This document shows, piece after piece, positions 18,534 to 26,449 of a stretch of 64,000 nucleotides of DNA. Source of the DNA: an uncultured Caulobacter sp. GTDB taxonomy: Bacteria; Pseudomonadota; Alphaproteobacteria; Caulobacterales; Caulobacteraceae. The stretch spans positions 1-64,000 of the forward strand of contig CAJYMH010000010.1 of NCBI GenBank assembly GCA_913776195.1, written 5' to 3'. Position 1 is the first letter of the stretch. Every line of letters starts with the position of its first letter. The notes under the pieces were generated by a model, which saw nothing but the letters and a program-made list of their open reading frames with translations, was not told the DNA's origin and ran no database searches. A program made the translations under genes and the position numbers.

Positions 18534-19147
18534 CACGCCGCCGCGGCGTCGACGTTCACCAGGATCCAGTTGGGGTCGCGGCTCTTCAGGTCGCGTTCGA
18601 AGGTCCACAGCTCGGCGGTGCGGCGATCATCCACGGCTTCGCCTTCCGGGCCCTTGGTGCGGCTGCGGAACTCGGCAAGGAAACGGACCACCACGCGGGC
18701 CATGTCGTCCTGCACGGCGGCGCTTTCGAAATCGGCGCGGGGCGGATGCAGGAATTCCACCGTTTCGGTGCGGTTTTCAGCCTCGCGCGCGGTGATGACG
18801 CCTTCGAAACCCTCCATGACCTGCGGCGACAGCAAGGGCCGCAAGGTTTCACGGTCGCCGGCGGCGAAGCCCCGCACCACCATTTCATAGGCCTGGCGGG
18901 CGCCGTGCAGGAAACGGCTGACGTCGAAGGCCGGGTCGCGGGCGCGCAGGGCGGCCAGACCGTCCGCCGAAGCGAAATCGGCGCCTTCGGGCCTGGGCGC
19001 GTCCACGATCACCGGACCCCGCGGGGTTTCGGCCGGAGCGGGCGTGTCCTCGGGCTGGCGGCCCACGCGGCGGCCGAGCACCGAATAGAGCTGATAAAGC
19101 ACCACGGCGGCGAGGACGGCGAAGATGATCAGTTCGAGCGCTTGCAA
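18533..19147 (-). CDS. Tim44-like domain protein, membrane anchored
   Basis: About 204 residues: one N-terminal membrane segment (LELIIFAVLAAVVLYQLYSVLG) followed by GRRVG, a Pro/Ala linker and a C-terminal Tim44-like domain (FLHGARQAYEMVVRGFAAGD, LSPQVMEGFEGVI, LWTFERDLKSRDPNWILVNV). Mitochondrial Tim44 tethers the import motor; bacterial homologues such as TimA have less clear roles. No ATG begins the frame: the track start at 19183 and the one chosen at 19147 are both TTG codons. It heads the operon tim44-like-mltA-smr and diverges from secB. Confidence 0.82.
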   Translation of the reverse strand: MQALELIIFAVLAAVVLYQLYSVLGRRVGRQPEDTPAPAETPRGPVIVDAPRPEGADFASADGLAALRARDPAFDVSRFLHGARQAYEMVVRGFAAGDRETLRPLLSPQVMEGFEGVITAREAENRTETVEFLHPPRADFESAAVQDDMARVVVRFLAEFRSRTKGPEGEAVDDRRTAELWTFERDLKSRDPNWILVNVDAAAA

Positions 19148-19319
19148 AGGAGGACCGACTTCAATGGAACAGGTGGAATGCAATATAGGCGCGACAGGCG
19201 GCCGCGTCAGGCCCGGCGTTGCACCGGGGGCGCCCTCATGTTAGCAGCCCGGCTCTCAACCTCGATTTCCAGGCCGTGAGGCGACTGTCGCCCGGCCGAT
19301 CATCCTGACGGATTTTCCA

Positions 19320-19811
19320 ATGACCGACACCACTTCCGGCGCTCCGGAGACCCCCGTTGCCGCTGAAGGCGAACAAATCGGCGTTCGCGTGATCGCCCAG
19401 TTCATCCGTGACCTGTCGTTCGAAAACCCGGGCGCGCCGGAATCCCTGCGCGGCGGCAATCAGCCTGAAATCGATATGGGCGTCGAAATGAACGCCCGCG
19501 GCCGCACCGACGGCCTTTTCGAAGTGGATCTGAAGCTGTCGGCCCGCGCCACGCGCGGTTCGGAAGCGGTCTTCCACGTCGAGGTGGTCTATGGCGGCCT
19601 GTTCCAGGTCACCGGCGTCACCGAGGACGACCTTGAGCCGGTCCTGCTGATCGAATGCCCGCGTTTCCTGTTCCCCTTCGCCCGCCGCGTCATCGCGGAC
19701 GTGACCAGCGAAGGCGGCTTCCCGCCCTTCCTCATCGATCCGATCGACTTCGGCGGCGTCTACGCCCAGCGCAAGGCGCAGGCCGGCGGCGTCCAGGTCG
19801 GCAACGCCTGA
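19320..19811 (+). CDS. secB: Protein-export chaperone SecB
   Basis: SecB is the tetrameric cytoplasmic chaperone that holds preproteins unfolded and hands them to SecA. The 163-residue protein has a short variable N terminus and then the conserved [20 protein letters not shown], the central [10 protein letters not shown] strand and [30 protein letters not shown] at 19320. It ends just before a strong hairpin (19843-19868). It diverges from the Tim44-like gene and faces the HU gene. Confidence 0.96.
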   Translation: MTDTTSGAPETPVAAEGEQIGVRVIAQFIRDLSFENPGAPESLRGGNQPEIDMGVEMNARGRTDGLFEVDLKLSARATRGSEAVFHVEVVYGGLFQVTGVTEDDLEPVLLIECPRFLFPFARRVIADVTSEGGFPPFLIDPIDFGGVYAQRKAQAGGVQVGNA

Positions 19812-19842
19812 TCCCATCCGCATCAGCGGGCTGAAATGAGAG

Positions 19843-19868
19843 CGGCGGCTGGATTGCTCCAGCCGCCG
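19843..19868. terminator. Hairpin terminator between secB and the HU gene
   Basis: Perfect 11-bp stem CGGCGGCTGGA/TCCAGCCGCCG with a TTGC loop, followed on the plus strand by TTCCTTT. It lies between the convergent secB and HU genes and could stop both, though the T-run is better for secB. Confidence 0.8.
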
Positions 19869-19898
19869 TTCCTTTAGCTCGATCCTAGCGGACGAAGC

Positions 19899-20177
19899 TT
19901 ATTTCTTCGCGACGGCGTCCTTCAGGGTCTTGGACGGACGGAAGCGAACGGCCTTGGTGGCGGCGATCTTGATGGTTTCGCCGGTGGCCGGGTTACGGCC
20001 TTCGCGAGCGGCGCGGTCGGCCACATCGAAGATGCCCAGGCCCGACAGACGGACGTCTTCGCCCTTCACCAGGGTGGCCTGGATGGTCGACAGGAACGCG
20101 TCGAGGACGCGGCCGGCTTCGGCTTGCGAAACGCCGGCTTCCTTGGCGGCCGCGGCGATCAGTTCGGATTGGTTCAC
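19899..20177 (-). CDS. HU-family DNA-binding protein
   Basis: A 92-residue histone-like protein. It has the HU layout: NQSELIAAAAKEAGVSQAEAG helices, GLGIFDVADRAAREGRNPATGETIKI arm with the conserved RNPATG, and a Lys-rich end. HU bends and compacts DNA and helps initiation at oriC, which lies 4 kb away. The start is a GTG at 20177 with AAGGAGA seven bases upstream; the track ORF begins 15 codons earlier without support. Four alphaproteobacterial paralogues are common, so I give no gene symbol. Confidence 0.95.
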   Translation of the reverse strand: MNQSELIAAAAKEAGVSQAEAGRVLDAFLSTIQATLVKGEDVRLSGLGIFDVADRAAREGRNPATGETIKIAATKAVRFRPSKTLKDAVAKK

Positions 20178-20247
20178 GTCAAATCTCCTTGGTTGAACCG
20201 GGATTTCCCTCACGCCGCCCACGCGGCGTGGCGAGATGGGGTTGCGG

Positions 20248-20946
20248 CTATAGTCCGACCTTCAGCCAGACAGCCTTGTCCTTGAGGGTCGCCGCCACGA
20301 ATTGCGCGTGGGCGGCGCGTTCCGCATCGGTGGAGCGGGGCGCCAGCGGCCGGGGCCGCGCGCCATAACCGCCGGCCATCGCCGCGGACACCGCCAGGGC
20401 GGCGGTCGAGTGGGTGAGGTCCAGGGCGCGCTCCTTGCCGCCCCGCAGCTCGAGATAGACCTCGGCCAGCAGATGGGCGTCGATCAAGGCCCCGTGCTTG
20501 TCGCGGCTTTCGAGCGAGATCTTGAAGCGTTTGCACAGCGCGTCGAGCGAATTGTACATGCCCGGGAAGCGCTTCTTGGCCAGGGCCAGGGTGTCGACCC
20601 AGCGCTCCTCATGCATCACGACGCGGCCGCAGCGCTCCATTTCGTAATTGACGAAATTGCGGTCGAAGGCGGCGTTGTGGGCGACGATGACGGAGTCGCC
20701 GACGAATTCGGCGAAACGGTCGGCGATGTCCGCGAACTTCGGTTTGCCCTTCAGGAAGGCGCCGGACAGGCCGTGAACCTTCTCGGCCTCGGCCGGCATG
20801 TCGCGTTCGGGATCGACATATTCGTGGAAGGAACGGCCGGTCGGAATGAAGTCGATGACCTCGATGCAGCCGATTTCAACCAGGCGGTCGCCCTTGTGCG
20901 GGTCGAAGCCGGTGGTCTCGGTGTCGAGGATGATCTCACGCGCCAT
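20248..20946 (-). CDS. dnaQ: DNA polymerase III epsilon subunit
   Basis: The 3'-5' proofreading exonuclease of the replicase. The 232-residue protein shows Exo I (ILDTETTGFDP), Exo II (HNAAFDRNFVN) and Exo III-epsilon (HGALIDAHLLAEVY) motifs with their catalytic acids and His, plus a C-terminal tail for polymerase binding. Start at 20946 (MAREIILDTETTG) by family match; the track ORF begins 50 codons earlier within coaE. It is the last gene of ppsR-maf-aroE-coaE-dnaQ, an origin-proximal order shared with Caulobacter. Confidence 0.96.
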   Translation of the reverse strand: MAREIILDTETTGFDPHKGDRLVEIGCIEVIDFIPTGRSFHEYVDPERDMPAEAEKVHGLSGAFLKGKPKFADIADRFAEFVGDSVIVAHNAAFDRNFVNYEMERCGRVVMHEERWVDTLALAKKRFPGMYNSLDALCKRFKISLESRDKHGALIDAHLLAEVYLELRGGKERALDLTHSTAALAVSAAMAGGYGARPRPLAPRSTDAERAAHAQFVAATLKDKAVWLKVGL

Positions 20947-20977
20947 GTCGATTCCATGCCGATGTTCGCTGGCGGCT

Positions 20978-21580
20978 TCAAGCTGAACGAGGCTGAAACC
21001 GCACGCTGGCAAGGATTTTTCGCACTTCAGCCCGGGCGAAATCATGTCCTTGGGCCGTATCCACCACAAAATCCGCCCTTTGTCGCTTTTCAGCATCCGG
21101 CAACTGGCGGTCGAGAATGGCTTCCAGCTTCGCCTCGGTCATGTCCGGACGGGCCAGAACGCGCGCTCGCTGGACCTCCGGCGGGGCGGAAACCACCACA
21201 ACCTTGTCCACCTTGGCCTCGCCACCGGTTTCGTAGAGCAGCGGGATGTCGAGCAGCACCACATCGGCGCCCGCGGCCTTGGCCTTTTCGAAAAAGGCGG
21301 CGCGCGTCTGGGCGACCAGAGGATGGACGATCGCCTCCAATCTTCGCAGGGCTTCGGGATTGCCGACGACCTGGGCGCTGAGGGCCGCGCGGTCGATGGC
21401 TCCGTCCCGGACCACGCCGGGAAACGCCTGGCCCACCGGCCCGACCGCAGCGCCGCCCTGGGCGTAGAGGCGATGAACCTCCGCGTCGGCGTCATAGACC
21501 GGCACGCCCTCGGCGGCGAACATCGCCGCCGTGGTCGATTTTCCCATCCCGATGGAGCCGGTAAGGCCAAGCAGGATCAT
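20978..21580 (-). CDS. coaE: Dephospho-CoA kinase
   Basis: CoaE phosphorylates the 3'-OH of dephospho-CoA, the last step of coenzyme A synthesis. The 200-residue P-loop kinase starts [18 protein letters not shown] and has [21 protein letters not shown] and [14 protein letters not shown] lid residues. ATG at 21580 overlaps the aroE stop by 4 bp (ATGA), so the genes are likely coupled. dnaQ follows 31 bp downstream. Confidence 0.95.
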   Translation of the reverse strand: MILLGLTGSIGMGKSTTAAMFAAEGVPVYDADAEVHRLYAQGGAAVGPVGQAFPGVVRDGAIDRAALSAQVVGNPEALRRLEAIVHPLVAQTRAAFFEKAKAAGADVVLLDIPLLYETGGEAKVDKVVVVSAPPEVQRARVLARPDMTEAKLEAILDRQLPDAEKRQRADFVVDTAQGHDFARAEVRKILASVRFQPRSA

Positions 21581-22419
21581 TGGCCCAGGGTCTTCAGGGC
21601 CAGGGCGCGAATGTCCACCGAAGCGGGGGGCGTGTAGCCGAACACCGCCTCAAAGGTCGGGATCGCTTGGCGGATCAGCATCTCCAGCCCGTCCACCGTA
21701 CGGCGGCCGCTGGCCGCCGCGCGCTCCAGGAATTCGGTGCGCAGGGGCTTATAGACCATGTCCATGACCACGGCCGAGGCGGGCGCGGCGTCGAGCGGCA
21801 CGTCAGGACCGGCCCCGCCGCCGAGACCTAGCGAGGTTGCGTTGATCACGACAGCGGCGTCGGCCAGGACGGCCGGCGCCTCGTCCCAGGCGTGCGCCGT
21901 GCTGCCGGGGCCCATGTCGGCGGCGATCTCCTGGGCGCGGGACAGGGTGCGATTAATGATGCGGACGGTCGGGGCGCCGGCTTCCAACAGCGCTGCGGCT
22001 GCGCCCCGGGCCCCGCCGCCGGCGCCCAGCAGCACAGCTGGGCCGGTATCCGCATCATAGCCCGCCTGGGCCTTGAGGGCGCCGATCAGACCGGCGCCGT
22101 CGGTGTTGTCGGCGAAGATCGTTCCATCAGGACGAAACAGCAGCAGGTTCGAGGCTCCCGCCCGCCGCGCCACGGCCGAGGCGTCATCGGCCATGGCCAG
22201 GGCCCGTTCCTTAAAGGGAATCGTGACGTTGAGGCTGCGGACGACACCGCCGCGCAAGCCGTCGATGAAGGCCTCGAAGCGGTCCTCGGCCGGGGCGAAG
22301 GGCACATAGGCGGCGTTGATCCCGTCCGCCTGGATCCACGCGTTATAGAGCACAGGGCTGAGGGAATGGGTGATGGGCTGGCCGCAAATGCCCGCAACCA
22401 GGGCGGCTCCGGTGATCAC
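21577..22419 (-). CDS. aroE: Shikimate dehydrogenase
   Basis: AroE reduces 3-dehydroshikimate with NADPH on the way to aromatic amino acids. The 280-residue protein has the substrate motif [24 protein letters not shown] with the catalytic Lys, and the Rossmann motif [31 protein letters not shown] and [10 protein letters not shown] close the sequence. ATG at 22419. Both its ends overlap neighbours by 4 bp (maf upstream, coaE downstream). Confidence 0.95.
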   Translation of the reverse strand: MITGAALVAGICGQPITHSLSPVLYNAWIQADGINAAYVPFAPAEDRFEAFIDGLRGGVVRSLNVTIPFKERALAMADDASAVARRAGASNLLLFRPDGTIFADNTDGAGLIGALKAQAGYDADTGPAVLLGAGGGARGAAAALLEAGAPTVRIINRTLSRAQEIAADMGPGSTAHAWDEAPAVLADAAVVINATSLGLGGGAGPDVPLDAAPASAVVMDMVYKPLRTEFLERAAASGRRTVDGLEMLIRQAIPTFEAVFGYTPPASVDIRALALKTLGQ

Positions 22420-23024
22420 GTGTCGAGAACCTTGTGTAGGCGCAGGAAGTCCAGCAGCCCCATCAGGGGCAGGCCGAGGATGGTGAAATAGTCGCCGTCG
22501 ATCTTGTCGAACAGCTGAACGCCTTCGGTCTCCAGCATGTAGCAGCCGACGGAGCCGAGGATCGCCTCGCCCTGACGCTCCAGATAGCCGTCGAGCCAGG
22601 CGTCGCTGAAGTCGCGCATCCGCAGAGTGGCGGTGACCACCTCGCGCCAGATCGGTTGGCTGTCGCGAGCCACCACCAGGCCGGAATGCAGCTTGTGGCT
22701 CTTGCCGCGCAGGCTCCTCAGCCGTTCGCGCGCCTCGAACATCGTGCTGGCCTTGTCATACAGCCGGCCGTCCAGGTCGAGGGTCTGGTCGGCGCCGATC
22801 ACCAGGCCGGCACGCCTGGTCGAGACCTTGACCGCCTTCAGCTCGGCCAGGGCGTCGGCGATTTCGCGCGGCGTCGCCTTTTCAGCCAGCAGGGACGCCT
22901 TGGCGGCGTCCTCGTCGACGCCGGCGCCAACGGCCTCGAAAGGCACGCCGGCGCTGGTCAGCAGCTGGGTTCGGGCGGCGCTCTTGGACGCCAGGGTCAC
23001 CAAGGGGCGATCAACGGCGGTCAT
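22416..23024 (-). CDS. maf: Maf-family nucleoside triphosphate pyrophosphatase
   Basis: Maf proteins hydrolyse non-canonical or modified nucleotides; the YceF type acts on 7-methyl-GTP. The 202-residue protein has the N-terminal [19 protein letters not shown] with the S-x-R loop, [12 protein letters not shown] with the catalytic Asp, and the late [13 protein letters not shown] chose the ATG at 23024, one base after the ppsR stop; the track start at 23054 lies inside ppsR. Overlaps aroE by 4 bp. Confidence 0.92.
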   Translation of the reverse strand: MTAVDRPLVTLASKSAARTQLLTSAGVPFEAVGAGVDEDAAKASLLAEKATPREIADALAELKAVKVSTRRAGLVIGADQTLDLDGRLYDKASTMFEARERLRSLRGKSHKLHSGLVVARDSQPIWREVVTATLRMRDFSDAWLDGYLERQGEAILGSVGCYMLETEGVQLFDKIDGDYFTILGLPLMGLLDFLRLHKVLDT

Positions 23025-23025
23025 C

Positions 23026-23916
23026 TCAGATCTCCACCTGGCCCCGGCCGCCATGCAGCAGGTTCATGATCGCCGCGGCCGTCTCCTCGATGGAACGACG
23101 GGTCACGTCGATCACCGGCCAGCCCATGCGTTCGAACAGGCGGCGAGCCTGGATGATCTCGTGGCGCACGGCCTCGACATCCACATAGTCGCTGGCCCGG
23201 TCCTCGCGCAGGGACAACAGGCGGTTGCGGCGGATCTGGATCAGCCGGTCCGGCGATGCGGTGAGGCCGACGATCAGCTTGCCCTTCACATTGAACAGCT
23301 TTTCCGGCGGGGCCTGGCCCGGGACCAGGGGCACATTGGCGGCGCGGATGCCGCGGTGGGCCAGATAGATCGAGGTCGGGGTCTTGGATGTGCGGGAGAC
23401 GCCCACCAGGACGACGTCGGCCTGTTCCAGATCCTGGCCGCCGGCCCCATCATCATTGGCGATGGCGTAGTTCAGGGCCTCGATCCGGTCGAAATAGTCG
23501 TTGTCGAGGGCGTGCTGCGCCCCGACGCGGGTGGAGATCTTGGCGCCCAGATAGCGCGACATGGCCGAGACCACGGGGTCCAAGGCGGCGATGCAGGGCA
23601 TTTCCAGCCGCCGGCAGCCATCCTCCAGCGCCGCGCGCAGGCCGGCGTCGACGATGGTGTGCATGACGACGCCCGGGGCGCCGGCGATTTCGTCCAGGGC
23701 CCGCTCCAGCTGCCGGTTCGAGCGGATCAGGGCATAGATGTGCTCGATCGGCAAGACGTCGTTGAACCGGGCGCAGACCGCGCGCGCCATGGCGTTGAGC
23801 GTCTCGCCGGTGGAATCCGACACCAGATGGATATGGAAGTAGGTCGAGACCCGAGGCCTTTCGGCCCGTTCCTCGTCTCCACCCTGTGGATGCGCCGTTA
23901 ATGGTTGCTTAACCAA
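23026..23916 (-). CDS. ppsR: Pyruvate,phosphate dikinase regulatory protein (DUF299)
   Basis: This bifunctional kinase/pyrophosphorylase inactivates pyruvate phosphate dikinase by ADP-dependent threonine phosphorylation and reactivates it. The 296-residue protein has the family start FHIHLVSDSTGET and the P-loop GVSRTSKTPTSIYLA. No ATG or GTG lies in frame before FHIHLVSD, so I accept the TTG at 23916, with AGAGAGAC upstream. A homologue (RP001 type) flanks the Caulobacter origin opposite hemE, as here. A perfect CtrA box covers its first codons, which would tie its transcription to origin control. Confidence 0.92.
   Translation of the reverse strand: MVKQPLTAHPQGGDEERAERPRVSTYFHIHLVSDSTGETLNAMARAVCARFNDVLPIEHIYALIRSNRQLERALDEIAGAPGVVMHTIVDAGLRAALEDGCRRLEMPCIAALDPVVSAMSRYLGAKISTRVGAQHALDNDYFDRIEALNYAIANDDGAGGQDLEQADVVLVGVSRTSKTPTSIYLAHRGIRAANVPLVPGQAPPEKLFNVKGKLIVGLTASPDRLIQIRRNRLLSLREDRASDYVDVEAVRHEIIQARRLFERMGWPVIDVTRRSIEETAAAIMNLLHGGRGQVEI
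23898..23912. promoter_or_regulatory. CtrA box 1 (over the ppsR start)
   Basis: TTAA-TGGTTGC-TTAA, a perfect TTAA-N7-TTAA site for the cell-cycle regulator CtrA. It overlaps codons 2-7 of ppsR, where bound CtrA could block both initiation and ppsR transcription. Confidence 0.85.
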
Positions 23917-24110
23917 AGTTCGTCTCTCTGGGGATCAGCGGGCAGAAAACCGCGCGTCGCAGTCTTTGCCAAGCGCGCCGGTTGAGAACCACCCCTCTTG
24001 CTGTCTTGTAAATCCCCAGGACGAGGCCGTCTTCGGCTGCTTTGGCGCGTCTTCATGGACCCACCTGGGGAAAGTAGCGGACGATCCCCGCGCCCGCGCA
24101 CGGGTTCGGA

Positions 24111-24125
24111 TTAAGGTTTCCTTAA
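24111..24125. promoter_or_regulatory. CtrA box 2 in oriC
   Basis: TTAA-GGTTTCC-TTAA, a perfect CtrA site 22 bases before the pair of degenerate DnaA boxes at 24147-24164. CtrA binding here could compete with DnaA. Confidence 0.87.
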
Positions 24126-24146
24126 GGATTTGGGCGGTTTGGCGAC

Positions 24147-24164
24147 TTGTCCACGCTCTCCACA
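24147..24164 (+). promoter_or_regulatory. Tandem degenerate DnaA boxes in oriC
   Basis: TTGTCCACG directly followed by CTCTCCACA. Each has two differences from TTATCCACA, and together they keep the TCCAC core on the same strand at 9-bp spacing. Low-affinity boxes are usual at the Caulobacter origin. Confidence 0.6.
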
Positions 24165-24275
24165 GCCTGGGTTGTCGGCTGTGAGCAGGACTGGGCGCAT
24201 GATCGTATGAAGGACGGGACAAGGGCGCGCCCGAGACGCTTTTCCCCATCATCCACGTGGCCAGCACCATCATCC

Positions 24276-24310
24276 ATTCTTCCTTAAAATCTTATTAAGA
24301 TAAGAAAGGA
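24276..24310. promoter_or_regulatory. AT-rich segment of oriC, candidate unwinding element
   Basis: CATTCTTCCTTAAAATCTTATTAAGATAAGAAAGG is far richer in A+T than its surroundings and is followed by a purine tract. It encloses CtrA box 3. It is the best candidate for the DNA-unwinding element. Confidence 0.6.
24284..24298. promoter_or_regulatory. CtrA box 3 in oriC
   Basis: TTAA-AATCTTA-TTAA, a perfect CtrA site inside the AT-rich segment and 94 bases before the hemE start. It could control both unwinding and hemE transcription. Confidence 0.87.
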
Positions 24311-24391
24311 GGGAAGGGACGGACCCGGATCGGGCCTCGCGTCGAGCCTTCGGGCTTGAGCCTTCGAGCGGGACCCGGTTTAAGGCGGAGC

Positions 24392-25432
24392 ATGACCGAC
24401 CAGGCCCCGAAGACCCCGACTCCGAAGTTCCTCTCCGTGCTCGCCGGCCAGAGAGCCGAGCGACCGCCCGTGTGGTTCATGCGTCAGGCGGGACGGTATC
24501 TGCCGGAGTATCGGGCTCTTCGCGCCACGACGCCGGACTTCATCAGCTTCTGCCTGGATTCCGAGAAGGCCGCCGAAGCGACCCTGCAGCCCATGCGGCG
24601 GTTTCCGTTCGACGCCTCCATCGTCTTCGCGGACATCCTTCTGATCCCCCGAGCTCTGGGGCAGGACGTATGGTTCGAGGCAGGCGAGGGTCCCAAGCTT
24701 GGGGAACTGCCCAGCCTGGACGTAATCGAAGGCAAGGTGGACGACGCGGCCGAAGCCCTCAGGGCGGTCGGGGACACCCTTTCCATCGTCCGGGCGGCCC
24801 TGGAGCCTGAGCGGGCCCTTATCGGCTTCGCCGGGGCTCCCTGGACCGTGGCGACCTATATGATCGAGGGAGGCTCCTCGGATCGGTCCAAAGCCCGAAC
24901 CTTCGCCTATGAGCAGCCGGAGGCCATGGAGCGCCTGTTGAACGCCCTGGCGGACAGCACGGCCCTCTATCTGGCCATGCAAGCGCGAGCTGGCGCCCAG
25001 GCCCTGAAGATCTTCGAGAGCTGGGCGGAAGGCCTGCCCGAGGACCTGTTCGAGAAACTGGTCATCCGCCCGCACCAGCGGATCATCGCGCGCCTTCGGG
25101 CCGAAGGGATCGACACGCCGGTGATCGGCTTCCCGCGCGGCTCGGCCGCCTATGCCGAGCGCTATGCGATGAAGGTGGACGTGCAGGGCGTGGCGCTGGA
25201 CACCGCCTGTCCGGCGCTGATCGGCCAGAGGGTCCAGGCCGTCAAGCCGATCCAGGGGGCGCTTGATCCGCTGCTGTTGCGGGCCGGCGGCGAGGCGCTG
25301 GACATCCGGGTGGAGCAGCTGCTCGAGCAGTGGGGCGGGGGTCCGTACATCTTCAACCTCGGCCATGGCATTTTGCAGGACACCCCGATCGCGCATGTGG
25401 AGCGGGTTCTAGCGCGGGTCACGGGTAAATGA
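24392..25432 (+). CDS. hemE: Uroporphyrinogen decarboxylase
   Basis: HemE decarboxylates uroporphyrinogen III to coproporphyrinogen III. The 346-residue protein has PPVWFMRQAGRYLPEYR, the FADILLIP region, GFAGAPWTVATYMIEG and a late IFNLGHGILQDTP. I chose the ATG at 24392 after AAGGCGGAG; the track start is an upstream TTG at 24356 in the origin gap. It flanks oriC as in Caulobacter and heads hemE-hemH-hemJ. Transcription through or near the origin may link haem synthesis to CtrA. Confidence 0.97.
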   Translation: MTDQAPKTPTPKFLSVLAGQRAERPPVWFMRQAGRYLPEYRALRATTPDFISFCLDSEKAAEATLQPMRRFPFDASIVFADILLIPRALGQDVWFEAGEGPKLGELPSLDVIEGKVDDAAEALRAVGDTLSIVRAALEPERALIGFAGAPWTVATYMIEGGSSDRSKARTFAYEQPEAMERLLNALADSTALYLAMQARAGAQALKIFESWAEGLPEDLFEKLVIRPHQRIIARLRAEGIDTPVIGFPRGSAAYAERYAMKVDVQGVALDTACPALIGQRVQAVKPIQGALDPLLLRAGGEALDIRVEQLLEQWGGGPYIFNLGHGILQDTPIAHVERVLARVTGK

Positions 25433-26448
25433 GCCGCAAGGTCGCTGTCGTCCTGATGAACCTGGGCGGCCCGGATGGGCCCAAGGCCGTCCAGCCGTTT
25501 CTGTTCAACCTGTTCCGGGATCCGGCGATCATCGGCCTGCCGGCAATCGCGCGCTATCCGCTGGCGGCGCTGATCTCCACGACGCGACGAAAGGAAGCGA
25601 CCGCCAATTACGCCGTCATGGGCGGGGGCTCCCCTCTCCTGCCCGAGACCCAGGCGCAGGCCGACGCGCTGGAGGCGGTCCTGAAGACGCGGGGGGTGGA
25701 CGCGAAATGCTTCATCGCCATGCGCTACTGGCGACCGTTCACCGACAAGACCGCCCGCGACGTGGCCGCCTGGGGCCCGGATGAGGTGGTGCTTCTGCCG
25801 CTCTATCCGCAGTTCTCCACGACAACGACGGATTCCTCGCTGAAGGCTTGGGAAAAAGCCTATCGCGGGCCGGGCGTGGTGCGGACGGTGTGCTGCTATC
25901 CGACGCTGGACGGCCTGGTTGAGGCGCATGCCCGCAAGATCCAGGCGGCCTACGCCACGGCTGGGCGGCCGGCCAAGGTGCGGTTGCTGTTCTCCGCCCA
26001 CGGGCTGCCGCAGAAGGTGATCGACGCCGGCGATCCCTATGAACGGCAGATCGAGGCCACCGCCGCCGCGGTCGCGGCTCGCCTTGGCGATGGGTGGGAC
26101 TGGAAGGTTTGTTATCAGAGCCGGGTGGGACCGCTGAAATGGCTTGGCCCATCCACGCCCGAGGCCATCGAAGAATCCGTCGGCGAAGGCCTGGGGGTCG
26201 TGATCTGTCCAATCGCCTTCGTCTCCGAGCACGTGGAGACCCTGGTGGAGCTGGACCACGAGTACGCGGAGCTCGCCAAGGACCTTGGCGCCTCCGCCTA
26301 TGTCCGCGTTCCAGCCCTGAGCCTGGAGCCCGCCTTCATCGAGGGGCTGGCCGAGCTGGCCCTAGGCGCCCTGTCCGGGAGTTCGAGGGGCTGGACCTGT
26401 GGGCCCAACCAGTCGAAATGCCTGCAAAGATGCAAGGGAGCGGCTTGA
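25429..26448 (+). CDS. hemH: Ferrochelatase, probably iron-sulfur type
   Basis: HemH inserts ferrous iron into protoporphyrin IX. The 339-residue protein starts KVAVVLMNLGGPD, has the catalytic His in LFSAHGLPQ and the acidic SEHVETLVELDHEY. The C terminus carries Cys324, Cys331 and Cys335 (WTCGPNQSKCLQRC), and Cys155/Cys156 lie in the middle. This fits the four ligands of the [2Fe-2S] cluster reported for the C. crescentus enzyme. ATG overlaps the hemE stop by 4 bp. hemJ starts one base after the stop. Confidence 0.96.
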   Translation: MSRKVAVVLMNLGGPDGPKAVQPFLFNLFRDPAIIGLPAIARYPLAALISTTRRKEATANYAVMGGGSPLLPETQAQADALEAVLKTRGVDAKCFIAMRYWRPFTDKTARDVAAWGPDEVVLLPLYPQFSTTTTDSSLKAWEKAYRGPGVVRTVCCYPTLDGLVEAHARKIQAAYATAGRPAKVRLLFSAHGLPQKVIDAGDPYERQIEATAAAVAARLGDGWDWKVCYQSRVGPLKWLGPSTPEAIEESVGEGLGVVICPIAFVSEHVETLVELDHEYAELAKDLGASAYVRVPALSLEPAFIEGLAELALGALSGSSRGWTCGPNQSKCLQRCKGAA

Positions 26449-26449
26449 G

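Larger units (their letters stand above)
23917..24391. other. oriC: Predicted chromosomal origin of replication (oriC)
   Basis: The 475-bp gap between divergent ppsR and hemE. It holds two perfect CtrA boxes, with a third overlapping its left edge. It also has several degenerate DnaA boxes (TTGTCCACG at 24147, CTCTCCACA at 24156, TCATCCACG at 24249), four TCCCCA-type weak boxes, and an AT-rich stretch at about 24276-24310 next to a purine tract. The C. crescentus origin lies between the same two genes and carries CtrA sites and weak DnaA boxes. No consensus TTATCCACA and no GANTC methylation site was found in the gap. Assignment is by synteny and sites; replication activity is inferred. Confidence 0.88.

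Noticed and set aside
24249-24264. TCATCCACGTGGCCAG in oriC as a possible parS
   Set aside because: Only the CCACGTGG core fits; both outer arms are wrong. Treated as a degenerate DnaA box instead.
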